Positions 27,526 to 37,258 are shown, counted from the first letter of the stretch. The stretch: 64,000 nt of DNA from Chromatiales bacterium (GCA_020351875.1 CP070671.1:32011-96010), one strand, 5' to 3'. Numbers and translations are program-made. Notes: generated by a model from the sequence alone, not told the origin.

Positions 27526-28244
27526 TCGCCCGTTACGCGACGCCAGACCCGGCGACCGGCCGGTGTCAGATTGTCGGACGATATGCGAGTGATGCAGGCC
27601 AGCTCGTCACCCCGCAAGTGCCCCGGGTTCGCCTTGACGAAGAATTCGACATCCGGGTTGCGGAGTTGCCGCTCGTCAACCGGGGACACCCCTTCCCTCA
27701 AGGCTCCCCCGCCGGGCAGACACACGACGCCATCCTGATAGCGGGCGCCGAAGCGTCGTTGCGCCAGGGTGTCGAGCAAGGCCTGCGCGGACGGCGGCGT
27801 CTGCGCATCGTAACGAGGCCAGAATTCCTTGAAGAAAGTCGGCAGGTATCGATAGGTGCGATACCCGCTGCAGATCAAAAACCAGTAAAGGGGCGACTGG
27901 TGCTGCTCACTGGTCCGCACGGCCAACTCGAGCCAGCAACGCTCCAGGATCCCCGATCCCCAGTATGCGCGGTCGACAATCGTGTCGCCGGAGAACAGCA
28001 CCGGCAGTTCATCGCCGTTAATTCGTTCCAGGCTTGTCTGTGCCGTTGAAAACCCAACCAGCTCGGCACCCGCGTAGATCAGGATCACATGATCTTTGTC
28101 AGCGAGATCGGCTTCGAAAGTACTTCGGTCACGATGCACAAAATACTTCTGGAACAGCTCATACATGGCCTCGATGGTCGGCGGCCCCACGGCCTCCTGC
28201 CTGACGATCCTGCCCTCCATGGTTTCCGGTTCTCGAAGCCTCAC
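27522..28244 (-). CDS. GNAT-like protein in the radical SAM/GH3 operon
   Basis: 240 aa, overlapping both neighbours by 4 bases. 'DLADKDHVILIYAGAELVGF' and 'STAQTSLERI' look like the first strands of an acetyltransferase fold, and 'FSGDTIVDRAYWGSGILERC' like the acyl-CoA loop. A long central part, 'LYWFLICSGYRTYRYLPTFF', is unlike standard GNATs. Possibly an N- or O-acyltransferase for the pathway product; function otherwise unknown. Confidence 0.65.
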   Translation of the reverse strand: MRLREPETMEGRIVRQEAVGPPTIEAMYELFQKYFVHRDRSTFEADLADKDHVILIYAGAELVGFSTAQTSLERINGDELPVLFSGDTIVDRAYWGSGILERCWLELAVRTSEQHQSPLYWFLICSGYRTYRYLPTFFKEFWPRYDAQTPPSAQALLDTLAQRRFGARYQDGVVCLPGGGALREGVSPVDERQLRNPDVEFFVKANPGHLRGDELACITRISSDNLTPAGRRVWRRVTGE

Positions 28245-29338
28245 AGCGTGGCGATCTCCAGGTGCGCGGGACGCTGATCGATTCCCGAAATCTCATCACG
28301 ATGGCCTGCCCATACCGCAAGACACAGCAGAGACCACTGTGCCGTGCCGCCAAAGTGCGCTTTGACGGCCGGAAGGCGTGGATCACGCTCGGAGAAACCC
28401 GTCGTCAGGTTGGGTATGGCGCGATCACGGGCACCGCCATAGGCATGAGACAGCAGGGCCAATGTGAGTTCCTGGTCGTCGTCATCCACCGCGAGGTGAG
28501 ACAGGTAAGCGTGGGCGAAAGCGCTGCCGCGTGCCGGCAGGTGGGGCACACTCAAAAGCGGCGCTGCGAGGTTTACCAGGCCCCGAGTCAATTTAATCGC
28601 GCGCGCGTAATTCTTGATCACGGACTGCTTGAATGCGCTCTGGTCCCAGAGCGCCACGCAACCAATAATGCGCCCGCCATCATGGGCGACGGTGAAGTCC
28701 GAGATCGACAACCCCAACGTGCGTACCTGGTCATGAAAGTCTTCGGCTTTCCAAGCCACCGCGAACTGCCGGCGCGCACCGTTGCGGCGCAGGCAGGCGA
28801 CGATGCCTTCCAGGTCCTCCTCGCTAGCCGCTCGCACTGCGAAATCTTCGTTGGCGCGCCGCCGCCGCCACGTGGGGATGACCAGCGTGCAGATCCGCTC
28901 AACGGGCACGAACTCCGGTAGAAAAGGCTTCGGTGCATGCAGCAGGCTCCGGGTGACGGAGCTGTCTGCCATCATCGTCGTGATCCCCCAGCTGTCCCCG
29001 TGCTCGTTCATGAGCTGGTGAAGGTATTGAAAGGCGGCCGGGGTCACGCGCCCGCGCCGCCACTCTGACTCCACGCGCGCCATGGTCATATAGCCGACCT
29101 CATGTACGGCGCCGTTCACGAACATGTCACGACGAGCGTAGGTACCGGTTCCCACCAGGCGATCGCCGACGCGAATTGCAACGATATCGACCTGATCGCC
29201 CTCGATGCCTGCGGCCCGGAAAAAGCTCGGCTCGCGTTCGAAGGCCACGGTAATCGCCCCCGGCACGTGAATGTCCCGCATCAGGCGCCGCAACCCGGCA
29301 TCATCAGCTGCGGAGGCAATCTCGACCACCGGTTCCAT
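28241..29338 (-). CDS. GNAT-like acyltransferase, apparent tandem fold
   Basis: 365 aa, translationally coupled to both neighbours (4-base overlap before, 1 base after). The N-terminal half has 'IRVGDRLVGTGTYARRDMFV' and 'VGYMTMARVESEWRRGR', an acetyl-CoA-loop-like pattern. The second half repeats a weaker version ('AVRAASEEDLEGIVACLRRN', 'HDGGRIIGCVALWDQ'). It may be a double-GNAT enzyme, one half catalytic. Likely acylates an intermediate of the operon's product. Confidence 0.7.
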   Translation of the reverse strand: MEPVVEIASAADDAGLRRLMRDIHVPGAITVAFEREPSFFRAAGIEGDQVDIVAIRVGDRLVGTGTYARRDMFVNGAVHEVGYMTMARVESEWRRGRVTPAAFQYLHQLMNEHGDSWGITTMMADSSVTRSLLHAPKPFLPEFVPVERICTLVIPTWRRRRANEDFAVRAASEEDLEGIVACLRRNGARRQFAVAWKAEDFHDQVRTLGLSISDFTVAHDGGRIIGCVALWDQSAFKQSVIKNYARAIKLTRGLVNLAAPLLSVPHLPARGSAFAHAYLSHLAVDDDDQELTLALLSHAYGGARDRAIPNLTTGFSERDPRLPAVKAHFGGTAQWSLLCLAVWAGHRDEISGIDQRPAHLEIATL

Positions 29339-30711
29339 CAGCCTTCCGCCTTGAGGTATTCCCCGCGCCAGCCTTCGTCACCCAGCGGATAGTAGTCGCG
29401 AGCACTGACATCGCTCCGCAGCAAGCCGTTGATCAGGAAAAAGTTTCTCAGCATGAAGGCGTCCGCGCGATTGACCGGATCCATGCTGCGCCTGAGGATG
29501 CTGGGCCAGGTGTAGAACTTGGCCCTGGCCCCCACGCACTGACGTTGCAGTTCCTCGGGCGACATTCTGGTGGGGCGGAAGGGAATTCGGTTATAGCTGT
29601 ACTCGGGATCCAGCCACCACGCGTCGTACAACAATCGCGACTCGCGCTGCAGGCGCTCGTACAGGGCCGTACCCGGAAATGGCGTGAGGTGATTGAAGGC
29701 CGCGATATAGAACTTGTGGCGCTTGGAAAATTCCACCGTAGCCCGGAACGTGTCCACGGTGTCGTCGTCGTAGCCAAAGATGAAGGTGGGATAAAGCCGG
29801 ATACAGAACCGGCGCAGGTTTTCCAGGGCTTTCTCGTAGCCGCCTTTCATGGTGTTGAAGCCTTTCCCCATGCGCTTCAGGTTGGCCTCGTTCAGGCTCT
29901 CGAAGCCAATCAGCACACCCATGCAGCCCGAGTCGCGAATCAGCCCCAGGAACTCTTCGTCGTGCGCGGCGTTGATGCTGGCCTGACTCACCCAGCGGAC
30001 ATTCAGCGCACCGAGTTCGCGAAAGAACTCCTTCGCCTCCTGCAGATTCGACGTGATGTTGTCGTCAACGAAAAAGATCAGCTTGTGGCCATGTTTCGCC
30101 TTGATCTCTGCCAACTCGGCCAGCACATCGCCCGTGTCGCGACGCGTCTGCTGATGCTCGAACACGGTTTGTACGGCACAGAACTCACACCGAAAATGGC
30201 AGCCACGGCCGACTTCCACCAGGCCGATCGGCAGGTAGCGCTTGCTCGAGAATATGCTGCGGTCAGGTGAGTATCCGCGGAGTTCCGGACGGCGGGGCGC
30301 GCGATAGACTTTCTGCGGCGTGCCCGCGCGATAGTCATCGATGACACCTGCCCAGATCTCCTCCGCCTCCCCGATGACAGTCGAATCGGCCCATTGCTGC
30401 ACCTCCTCCGGAACCAGCGTGGCGTGAAAGCCACCCATGACCACGGGCACCCCGCGCCGCCGGTATTCGCTGGCAATCTGATAAGCCCGCTTCGCCGTAT
30501 AGGTTTCTACAGATATGCCGACCAGGTCTGTCGGCTCGTCGAACGGTATCTCCTCCATTCGATCATCGTAGAAGCGGATGTCGACATCCGACGGTGTCAG
30601 GCCCGCGATCATTGCGGGTGGCAATGGCTCCATTTGCCATGAGCGAATATACGGCTGCCCCACTCGGCGACCGATGCAGGGGTGGACCAGGGTAAGGCGG
30701 AAACGGCTCAT
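29338..30711 (-). CDS. B12-binding domain radical SAM protein 4
   Basis: 457 aa from ATG 30711, which overlaps the preceding stop by 4 bases; longer frames are artefacts. The N-terminal Rossmann-like B12 domain ('VDIRFYDDRMEEIPFDEPTD', 'GVPVVMGGFHATLVPEE') lacks DxHxxG, as usual in this class. The cluster motif is CHFRCEFC (Cys171/175/178). Later come 'LIFFVDDNITSNLQEAKEFF', 'GVLIGFESLNEANLKRMGKG' and a C-terminal 'PFRPTRMSPEEL' domain. Such enzymes methylate or form C-C bonds at unactivated carbons, or do ring chemistry. It is nearest to copies 1 and 2 by eye. Confidence 0.88.
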   Translation of the reverse strand: MSRFRLTLVHPCIGRRVGQPYIRSWQMEPLPPAMIAGLTPSDVDIRFYDDRMEEIPFDEPTDLVGISVETYTAKRAYQIASEYRRRGVPVVMGGFHATLVPEEVQQWADSTVIGEAEEIWAGVIDDYRAGTPQKVYRAPRRPELRGYSPDRSIFSSKRYLPIGLVEVGRGCHFRCEFCAVQTVFEHQQTRRDTGDVLAELAEIKAKHGHKLIFFVDDNITSNLQEAKEFFRELGALNVRWVSQASINAAHDEEFLGLIRDSGCMGVLIGFESLNEANLKRMGKGFNTMKGGYEKALENLRRFCIRLYPTFIFGYDDDTVDTFRATVEFSKRHKFYIAAFNHLTPFPGTALYERLQRESRLLYDAWWLDPEYSYNRIPFRPTRMSPEELQRQCVGARAKFYTWPSILRRSMDPVNRADAFMLRNFFLINGLLRSDVSARDYYPLGDEGWRGEYLKAEG

Positions 30712-32045
30712 CGGGCTGGGGTCGAAACCTCCTGGCCAACGAACCAGTCGCAGTTGTAGTGGGTGTGCAGATGGTGGGCGTAAAAGCGATAGCCCAGGTT
30801 TGCGGCGATGCTGATCGGGAGCTGCAGTCTGCTTCTCGCCAGCCGCCGGAAGATACTGCGCCGACTGTAGACATGTTTCCACGTCCACTCGTGCCCCGCA
30901 GCGAGTTCCTGGACGCTCATCTGGCTGGGCTGGAACACCACGTGCTGACCGTCATAGATGTCCCAGTCCCGGGTGAGGATCCGCCCCTCTTGGTGCAGTC
31001 GCTGGTACAGGGCCGTGCCGGGAAACGGTGTTGCGATCGCAAAACGCGGGAGATCAATTGCGGCATCGATCGCAAACCTGGCGGTTTCCTCGAACACCTT
31101 CGGCGTGTCGCTATCGAGCCCGAACACGAAAGTGCCCATCAGCGCAATGCGATGACGATGCAATAGGCGAACGAACTCGTGAAAATTGATGGTCTGGTTA
31201 AACCGCTTGCACGATACATCCAGGCTGTCCTGGTTCACGGATTCCAGGCCGACCAGCAGACCCCTGCAGCCACTGCGGGCCATCAGTTCCAGCAAGTCCC
31301 GGTCGTGCTCCAGCAGCACGGTTGCCAGGCCAAACCAGCGGATATCCAGGGGTACGAGGGCCTCGAACAGGCGCCGCGCGTAGCCCCTGTCCGCAATCAG
31401 GTTGAGGTCGATGAACAGTGCCTTCCGCGTGCCCGTTGAGCGGATATCCCTGACGACGTCGGCCACCGGCTTCTGGTAGGGCCGCCGCCCCCATGCCGCG
31501 GGCACCACGCAGAATTCGCAATTGTGGGCGCAACCCCTGGTCGCCTCGAAGACACTGGTCGTCGAGTATTTTTTCGCTGCCAGCAAATCCCGCCGCGGTA
31601 ACGGCAGGCCCGACAGGTCGAGTTGCCCCTGATCGTAGCGCGGCTGCATGTTTCCGGCGGCAAAGTCCCGCAGCAGCTGTGGCCACGTGTGTTCCGCATA
31701 ACCGGTGACGATGCAATCCGCGTGCGGCGCGGCGTCCTCCGGGATCAACGTCACGTGGGGGCCACCCATGACTACCGGGATACCCTGAGCGCGATAACGT
31801 GCCGCCAGTTCGTAAGCACGTTTCGCCGAACCGGTAATCACGGTCATCGCAATAAGGTCCGCATCCGGACGACTCGGTGCCGCCTCGATGCCTTCATCAA
31901 CAATCTGCACCTCCGCATCGAGCTCGTCCGGGATATAAGCCGCGAGCGTCACCAGCGTGAGCGGGGAATATCGGAGGCTCTTGCGGAAGATGCCGCCGCG
32001 GTAGCGATACAGTGGCCCGGCGGGTGAAATAAAGACTATTTTCAT
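30708..32045 (-). CDS. B12-binding domain radical SAM protein 3 (most divergent copy)
   Basis: 445 aa from ATG 32045, overlapping the previous stop by 4 bases. B12 domain: 'VQIVDEGIEAAPSRPDADLI' and 'GIPVVMGGPHVTLIPED'. Cluster motif CAHNCEFC (Cys172/176/179), then 'KALFIDLNLIADRGYARRLF' where the other three copies have a 'VDDN' motif, and 'GLLVGLESVNQDSLD'. The C-terminus 'HVVFQPSQMSVQELAAGHEW' also differs. It therefore probably performs a different step from its three neighbours. Confidence 0.88.
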   Translation of the reverse strand: MKIVFISPAGPLYRYRGGIFRKSLRYSPLTLVTLAAYIPDELDAEVQIVDEGIEAAPSRPDADLIAMTVITGSAKRAYELAARYRAQGIPVVMGGPHVTLIPEDAAPHADCIVTGYAEHTWPQLLRDFAAGNMQPRYDQGQLDLSGLPLPRRDLLAAKKYSTTSVFEATRGCAHNCEFCVVPAAWGRRPYQKPVADVVRDIRSTGTRKALFIDLNLIADRGYARRLFEALVPLDIRWFGLATVLLEHDRDLLELMARSGCRGLLVGLESVNQDSLDVSCKRFNQTINFHEFVRLLHRHRIALMGTFVFGLDSDTPKVFEETARFAIDAAIDLPRFAIATPFPGTALYQRLHQEGRILTRDWDIYDGQHVVFQPSQMSVQELAAGHEWTWKHVYSRRSIFRRLARSRLQLPISIAANLGYRFYAHHLHTHYNCDWFVGQEVSTPAR

Positions 32046-33400
32046 CGTGGCCTCACCAAATGTCTCGACAGCCCGAATAACATGCCCTGCTTCAGCAAAG
32101 CCTCGCGCGCAACCAGCGGATTGTATTGGAGGTAGATGCCGAGTCGCGTCAGCGAGCTCAGGTGCGTCTTGAAATCCCAGACGCGGCGGAAAATGGACGC
32201 CTTGGTGTTGAACTTCTTCCTGCAATAGTACGCCGCTTCCGTCAGCTGATCCGGCGTCATGTTCCTAGGGACGAACGCGGCGTGGTTGAACCGGTAGTCG
32301 GGATGCAACCACCACTGGCCATCAAACAGCAGACGATTTTCCGCCGCCAGCTGATCGTACAGAGGCGTTCCCGGATACGGCATCAGGATGTTGAATGCGG
32401 CAAAGCAAAACTTGTTCTCGATCGCGAAATCGACCGTCTCCCGCACCGATTGTTCTGTGTCGTGGTCGCAACCCAGGACAAAAGCCGCCCACGTCTGGAG
32501 GTGATGAGCACGCAGGATCTCGCATTGTGCCTGGTACCTGTCCCAGTCACCCCGCAACAAATTCGGCGCTTTTCTCATCTCGCGCAAGCTTCGTGGATCG
32601 AGAGACTCGAACCCAACCACGTGCCCGAGACAGCCGCTGGCCTCGAGCAGATCCATGAGTTCCGGGTCGTCGGCCATATCAATCGACGCCTGGGATACCC
32701 ACCGGACCCCCAGGGGAATCAGCTCGCGCAGAAAGGGCTTCGCGGCTTCGTGATCAGCCAGGAAATTATCGTCGACAAAAAAGATGACGCGGTCGTCCAG
32801 TTGCTCGATCTCGGCGAGAACCTCGTTCGTGGGGCGAACGCTGTGATTGTGATGAAAGAAGCCGTGGATAGCACAGAAACTGCAGCCATACCTGCAGCCC
32901 CGGCTGAACTGCATCAACGCGATGGGCAAATAGTCTTTGTCGGCGAACAGGTCGCGGCGGGGCAGGACACCCCCGACCTGGGGTGCGCCCACTGGAGCGC
33001 TGTAACGCGCTTTCAACTCACCGTTCCTGGCATCTTCAATGACGTCGGCCCACTGAAACTCGGCGTCGCCCGTGTACACCGCATCGGAGTGCTGCGCGGC
33101 CTCGTCGGGCGCCAGGGTCGGGTGAAAGCCGCCCATGACCACCGGGACACCACGCTTGCGGAACTCCGCCGAGATTTCATAGGCCCTGCGCGCGGTATAC
33201 GTGTGGGCCGAGATCGCCACGAGATCCGTCGGTTCGTCGTACGGAATCGCTTCGATACGGTCGTCGTAGAGGGCGCACTCTACGTCCGGCGGCGTCAGGC
33301 CCGCCAGGACTGCCATCTCCAGCGGCTCCATGCGCCCGTCATCGAGGAACGGGCCTGACGGGAGCCGCCCGATATTCGGCCTGATGAATGTCGTCTTCAT
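32042..33400 (-). CDS. B12-binding domain radical SAM protein 2
   Basis: 452 aa; ATG shares one base with the previous stop (TGATG). Order: B12-binding domain ('CALYDDRIEAIPYDEPTDLV', 'GVPVVMGGFHPTLAPDE'), cluster motif CRYGCSFC (Cys169/173/176), 'RVIFFVDDNFLADHEAAKPF', 'GHVVGFESLDPRSLREMRKA', and a C-terminal 'NHAAFVPRNMTPDQLTEAAY' region. Same architecture as copies 1 and 4, so tandem duplication followed by divergence is likely. Confidence 0.88.
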   Translation of the reverse strand: MKTTFIRPNIGRLPSGPFLDDGRMEPLEMAVLAGLTPPDVECALYDDRIEAIPYDEPTDLVAISAHTYTARRAYEISAEFRKRGVPVVMGGFHPTLAPDEAAQHSDAVYTGDAEFQWADVIEDARNGELKARYSAPVGAPQVGGVLPRRDLFADKDYLPIALMQFSRGCRYGCSFCAIHGFFHHNHSVRPTNEVLAEIEQLDDRVIFFVDDNFLADHEAAKPFLRELIPLGVRWVSQASIDMADDPELMDLLEASGCLGHVVGFESLDPRSLREMRKAPNLLRGDWDRYQAQCEILRAHHLQTWAAFVLGCDHDTEQSVRETVDFAIENKFCFAAFNILMPYPGTPLYDQLAAENRLLFDGQWWLHPDYRFNHAAFVPRNMTPDQLTEAAYYCRKKFNTKASIFRRVWDFKTHLSSLTRLGIYLQYNPLVAREALLKQGMLFGLSRHLVRPR

Positions 33401-34734
33401 CAGGTACTGACCGCCGGTCTCCCGAGGGTGGGCGCGCCAAGCTGACGACCCTGCTTGGCGTGAATCTCATGCCTGGACACGAGGTTGGACAACAGGTAAA
33501 TACCGGCACGGTACGGTGTTCGCAGATTCGCGTGCGGATCGAGCAATCGCCTGACTATTGATGACGCGGTGTTGAATGCCGTTCTCGCGCGGTAGCAGCC
33601 TTTCGTCAGCTCCTGCGCTGTCATACCGCGCGGATGGAACGTGGCTTCGCCATACCGGAAGCGGCTGTCCAGCCACCACTTGTCGTAGATCAGGCGCCCT
33701 TCACGTTTCAGCCGCTCATAAAGATCGGCCTTGGGTGTCGGTGTCAACGGATTGAAGTTGGCCAGCAGAAACTTGTGCTCGATGCTGAACTCGACTGCCG
33801 GTTCGAATGCGTCCGGGCCATCCTGGTCATAGCCGAAGACAAAGGTCCCGTAGATCATGATCCCGGCGTCCCGGAAGCGCCGGATCGCCGTCGGATAATC
33901 AATCCACTTGCTGTTCCAGCCTTTGCGCATTTGCTGCAAATTAGCCGGGTCCAGCGACTCGAACCCGACTAACACGGATAGACAACCGCTTTTCGCCATC
34001 AGTTCCACGATCTCAGGATATCGAGCGATGTCGATGGAAACCTGGCACGACCAGCGAATGTTCAGCGGGATCAGCGCGGTGAAAAGCTCCTTCGCCCGAT
34101 CTACGTCGACAAAGATGTTGTCGTCGACCAGGAACACGTGACGCTTGTTCTGGCGTTCAATTTCCGCCACCACATCCCGGACTGGTCGTTGCCGCAGGTT
34201 CGTGCCATAGAAAGCGTGGATCGAGCAGAACTCGCAATTGAACCGGCATCCACGACCATACTGGACCAGTGCGAGTGGCGAGTAGCGCTTGCCGGCAAAA
34301 ATGCTGCGGTCCGGTTTCAGGCCTTCCAGCGTTGGTTGGAAATACGGTCCGTATCGGGGCCGCAGGCGCCCGGCCCTGGCGTCCCTGACCACCTGCTCCC
34401 AAACGCCCTCGGCGTCACCGAGGACGACGGCATCCGCAAACATCGAGGCCTCGTCCGGCATAAAGGTCGGGTGATAACCGCCCATGACGACCGGGATGCC
34501 ATGTTGGCGGTACTGCGAGGCAACCTGGTAGGCGCGCCGCGCGGTGTAGGTCTCGACGGTCATTGCCACCAGGTCCGTCGGCTCGTCGACGGGAAGCGAC
34601 TCCAGTCTCTCGTCGTACAGGACGGTCTCGATGTCAGGCGGCGTGAGACTCTTCAGGATCGCGAAACACAGCGGCTCCATCGCGTCATAGGAACGCGCTG
34701 GATAAAAGTTCGGTCTCACAAAGGTAATTTTCAT
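33400..34734 (-). CDS. B12-binding domain radical SAM protein 1, first of four
   Basis: 444 aa, first gene of the overlapping operon and 64 bases after the RND gene on the same strand. B12 domain to about 120 ('TVLYDERLESLPVDEPTDLV', 'GIPVVMGGYHPTFMPDE'), cluster motif CRFNCEFC (Cys163/167/170), 'HVFLVDDNIFVDVDRAKELF', 'SVLVGFESLDPANLQQMRKG', and the C-terminal 'EATFHPRGMTAQELTKGCYR'. Uses a [4Fe-4S] cluster, SAM and probably cobalamin in the cytoplasm. Confidence 0.9.
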   Translation of the reverse strand: MKITFVRPNFYPARSYDAMEPLCFAILKSLTPPDIETVLYDERLESLPVDEPTDLVAMTVETYTARRAYQVASQYRQHGIPVVMGGYHPTFMPDEASMFADAVVLGDAEGVWEQVVRDARAGRLRPRYGPYFQPTLEGLKPDRSIFAGKRYSPLALVQYGRGCRFNCEFCSIHAFYGTNLRQRPVRDVVAEIERQNKRHVFLVDDNIFVDVDRAKELFTALIPLNIRWSCQVSIDIARYPEIVELMAKSGCLSVLVGFESLDPANLQQMRKGWNSKWIDYPTAIRRFRDAGIMIYGTFVFGYDQDGPDAFEPAVEFSIEHKFLLANFNPLTPTPKADLYERLKREGRLIYDKWWLDSRFRYGEATFHPRGMTAQELTKGCYRARTAFNTASSIVRRLLDPHANLRTPYRAGIYLLSNLVSRHEIHAKQGRQLGAPTLGRPAVST

Positions 34735-34798
34735 AGCGCTGCAGAAACGCGCAAGTGCCTGTTTTTACAACTAGAGCCGCATTTCAGGCACCGGTCAA

Positions 34799-37066
34799 TC
34801 AGGGTTTATCGCTATGGGTTGCTGCTGCCGGCTCTCGGGTGACTCTCCACGGTACGATACGGAGTGCAGCCGGCAGCAGTACCAGGTCGGCCAACAAAGC
34901 TGTTAGCACAATGATGGCGGTGACCAGGCCAACCTGCTGGCTGGGCACGAAGCGCCCGAGCGTCAGGACCGCAAAGCTCGCGGCCAGTATCAGGCTGGTA
35001 ATCACGACCGGCCGGCCGACTTCCTCTATCGTCGCGCCGATGGCGTCATTCACGTGCATCCGGTCGCGCAGGTAACGCCGGAACGCCGTCAGGAAGTGGA
35101 CGGTATCATCCACCACAATTCCAAGGGCAATGGCACCCACCATCACCGTACCCGGATTCAGACCGATGCCCATCAGGTACATGGCGCCGAGGCCGACAGC
35201 GATCGGGGTCAGGTTGGGGATCATCGCGAACAACGCGAGCCGCCAGGACCGGAAAAGCAACACCATCATCAGCGTGATCACGGCGAATGCCATGGCCAGG
35301 CTCTCAATCTGACCCTCAATAACGTACTTTTCCATCGTCGCCATCAGTCGTGCATACCCGGTCATTTCGACCTGCAGCGCATCGTCGGCGAAGTGGGCCT
35401 TCATCTGCGTTTCTATGGCCGGCACCTGGCCGATGAGCTCCGTCGCCCGGGACAGCGGGACACGGGCGGACAGGCGACCCACCGAATAATCGGCGCTCAC
35501 CCACAGATCCTGGTAACCCCGCCGGTCCAGGCCATCAAGCAACATGTCCGTGACCAGCGTCGTTTTGGGCAACTGCAGTTCCTTTGATTCCTCGCCCTGA
35601 GCAACGCGCATGGCCTCTTTCAGGATGTCCGCTACGGAGAGCACACGACTGATCGCAGTGTTTTCCTCCAGCCACCGCTCGAATTCGTCCAGCCGCGCCA
35701 GGGCGGCCGGCTCCCGCAAGCCGCCTTCGGCAGTCGTGACGAGAAACTCCAGCGAGACGCTGCCGCCGAGCGCAGCGTCGATTCTCTCGGTATCCAGGCG
35801 CGCCGGATCGTCCTCAGGGAACCAGGACATGGGATCCGCCCCCACCTGTACCCGGGCAGCCAGTACGATGAACGCGACGCTGCCGATCGCGAATGCGGGC
35901 ACGATGAGCCGCTCGACGGCCCTTGGCATCGAACCCAGCCAACCCAGCAGCGCGCTCAGCCCGCTGCTGCTCTGCCGATCCAGGTACCGCTGCTCCGGAA
36001 CTCGCAGCAGTCCCAGCGCGGTGGGCAAAAAGAGCATGCTGATCACGAAAGCTGCCATCACGCCAGCGGCCGCGACGACTGCAAATTCCCGGATTGGCTC
36101 GAGGTCGCTCGTGAGTAGCGACAGCAGACCAGCAGCCGTCGTCGCGGAGGTAAAAAAGCACGGGGTCAACAGCCGCGCAATGGTTCTCTCCACCGCGATC
36201 TCCCGGGTGTTCCCGGTCGCGAGCAGCCGGCGATAATGGGCGATCACGTGAATTGAATCCGCAACGCCCACCGCCAACAACAGAGGCAACAGTGCCGTCG
36301 ATATGAGTGTCGTGCGCAACCCGGAAAGCCCCATCAGACCATATGCCCAGATCGCAGCCATCAACACGACGATTAGCGGCAATAACGCAAGCATCAGCCG
36401 GCGGAAAATCAGCTGTGCAAAGACGACAATGATCGCGATCATGATCGGGATCATTAATCTGAGATCGTGTTCGTTGTGACGCATAGCTGCGTCGTCGGTG
36501 ACCGGTGTGCCGGACAGGCTCACCTGCACCGGTATTCCGGATGTTTCACCGGAAACGATCGATCGGAGTGCTTCGACCAACGTTCTCTTATTGGCGAACG
36601 TATTGCCCTCGCGCGTCACCTGGACAACGATGGCGGCGGTCCGGGCATCGGCAGTCAGCAAGGTTCCCGTCAGCACTGAATTGGCCAGCGTTTTTTCCCG
36701 AAAATCCGGATCCGAGGTAGCCGCACCGAGGATGCTCGGGCTCGTGAAGGACAACACACGGTGCACGAACGGGGCCTGTTCCGCGGCCCGGGAGATTCCA
36801 TCGATCGCAGCAACGATCTCCGGTGAAAATATGTCATCCGCAAAGAGCGCGATGACGACGATCTCATCGGCACGAAAGCGCCGCGCAAATTCGTTGTAGA
36901 CCAGCAGGTCAGGGTCATTTTCCAGGAACCAGACTTCGATCGAATGGTCCGTGGTCACGCGAGTGGCGAACACGGCCAACCCGGCGGTGATAACGACAAC
37001 GAGCAGCGCGACTACAAGGCGATGCCGGAATAACAGAACCGCGAGCCTCTGGGCACTAAACGACAC
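34799..37066 (-). CDS. RND/MMPL-family transporter
   Basis: 755 aa if GTG 37066 is the start (GGGA about 8 bases upstream); a TTG at 37099 is the alternative. Two halves each begin with one membrane helix and a large periplasmic loop, then five helices: 'LAVLLFRHRLVVALLVVVIT'... and 'LIVPAFAIGSVAFIVLAARV'... Typical segments are 'LLLAVGVADSIHVIAHYRRL' and 'AIALGIVVDDTVHFLTAFRR', carrying the Asp residues used for proton coupling. At this size it resembles hopanoid/lipid exporters (HpnN, MMPL) more than drug pumps. Lying just upstream of the radical SAM operon, it may export the product. Confidence 0.88.
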   Translation of the reverse strand: MSFSAQRLAVLLFRHRLVVALLVVVITAGLAVFATRVTTDHSIEVWFLENDPDLLVYNEFARRFRADEIVVIALFADDIFSPEIVAAIDGISRAAEQAPFVHRVLSFTSPSILGAATSDPDFREKTLANSVLTGTLLTADARTAAIVVQVTREGNTFANKRTLVEALRSIVSGETSGIPVQVSLSGTPVTDDAAMRHNEHDLRLMIPIMIAIIVVFAQLIFRRLMLALLPLIVVLMAAIWAYGLMGLSGLRTTLISTALLPLLLAVGVADSIHVIAHYRRLLATGNTREIAVERTIARLLTPCFFTSATTAAGLLSLLTSDLEPIREFAVVAAAGVMAAFVISMLFLPTALGLLRVPEQRYLDRQSSSGLSALLGWLGSMPRAVERLIVPAFAIGSVAFIVLAARVQVGADPMSWFPEDDPARLDTERIDAALGGSVSLEFLVTTAEGGLREPAALARLDEFERWLEENTAISRVLSVADILKEAMRVAQGEESKELQLPKTTLVTDMLLDGLDRRGYQDLWVSADYSVGRLSARVPLSRATELIGQVPAIETQMKAHFADDALQVEMTGYARLMATMEKYVIEGQIESLAMAFAVITLMMVLLFRSWRLALFAMIPNLTPIAVGLGAMYLMGIGLNPGTVMVGAIALGIVVDDTVHFLTAFRRYLRDRMHVNDAIGATIEEVGRPVVITSLILAASFAVLTLGRFVPSQQVGLVTAIIVLTALLADLVLLPAALRIVPWRVTREPAAATHSDKP

Positions 37067-37258
37067 GTGACTGGTCCCGCATCCCCCTGCCGCTCTCAAG
37101 CGCGGCCAGAAATTCAGACTAGCACAGGCCCCGCCAGGGCGAGCTGCGACGAAATGGAAGTCGTGTCGTCCCTCGCAAGCTCAACCGCTCGGTCAGTCCG
37201 ACAACGGTACTTATCGGTGGCGCCGAGGTCGCGTCACATGAGCGCTCAGCCCTGAGCG

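Noticed and set aside
32126-33358. 410-codon plus-strand frame opposite radical SAM copy 2
   Set aside because: Exactly antisense to a well-supported gene; no domain features.
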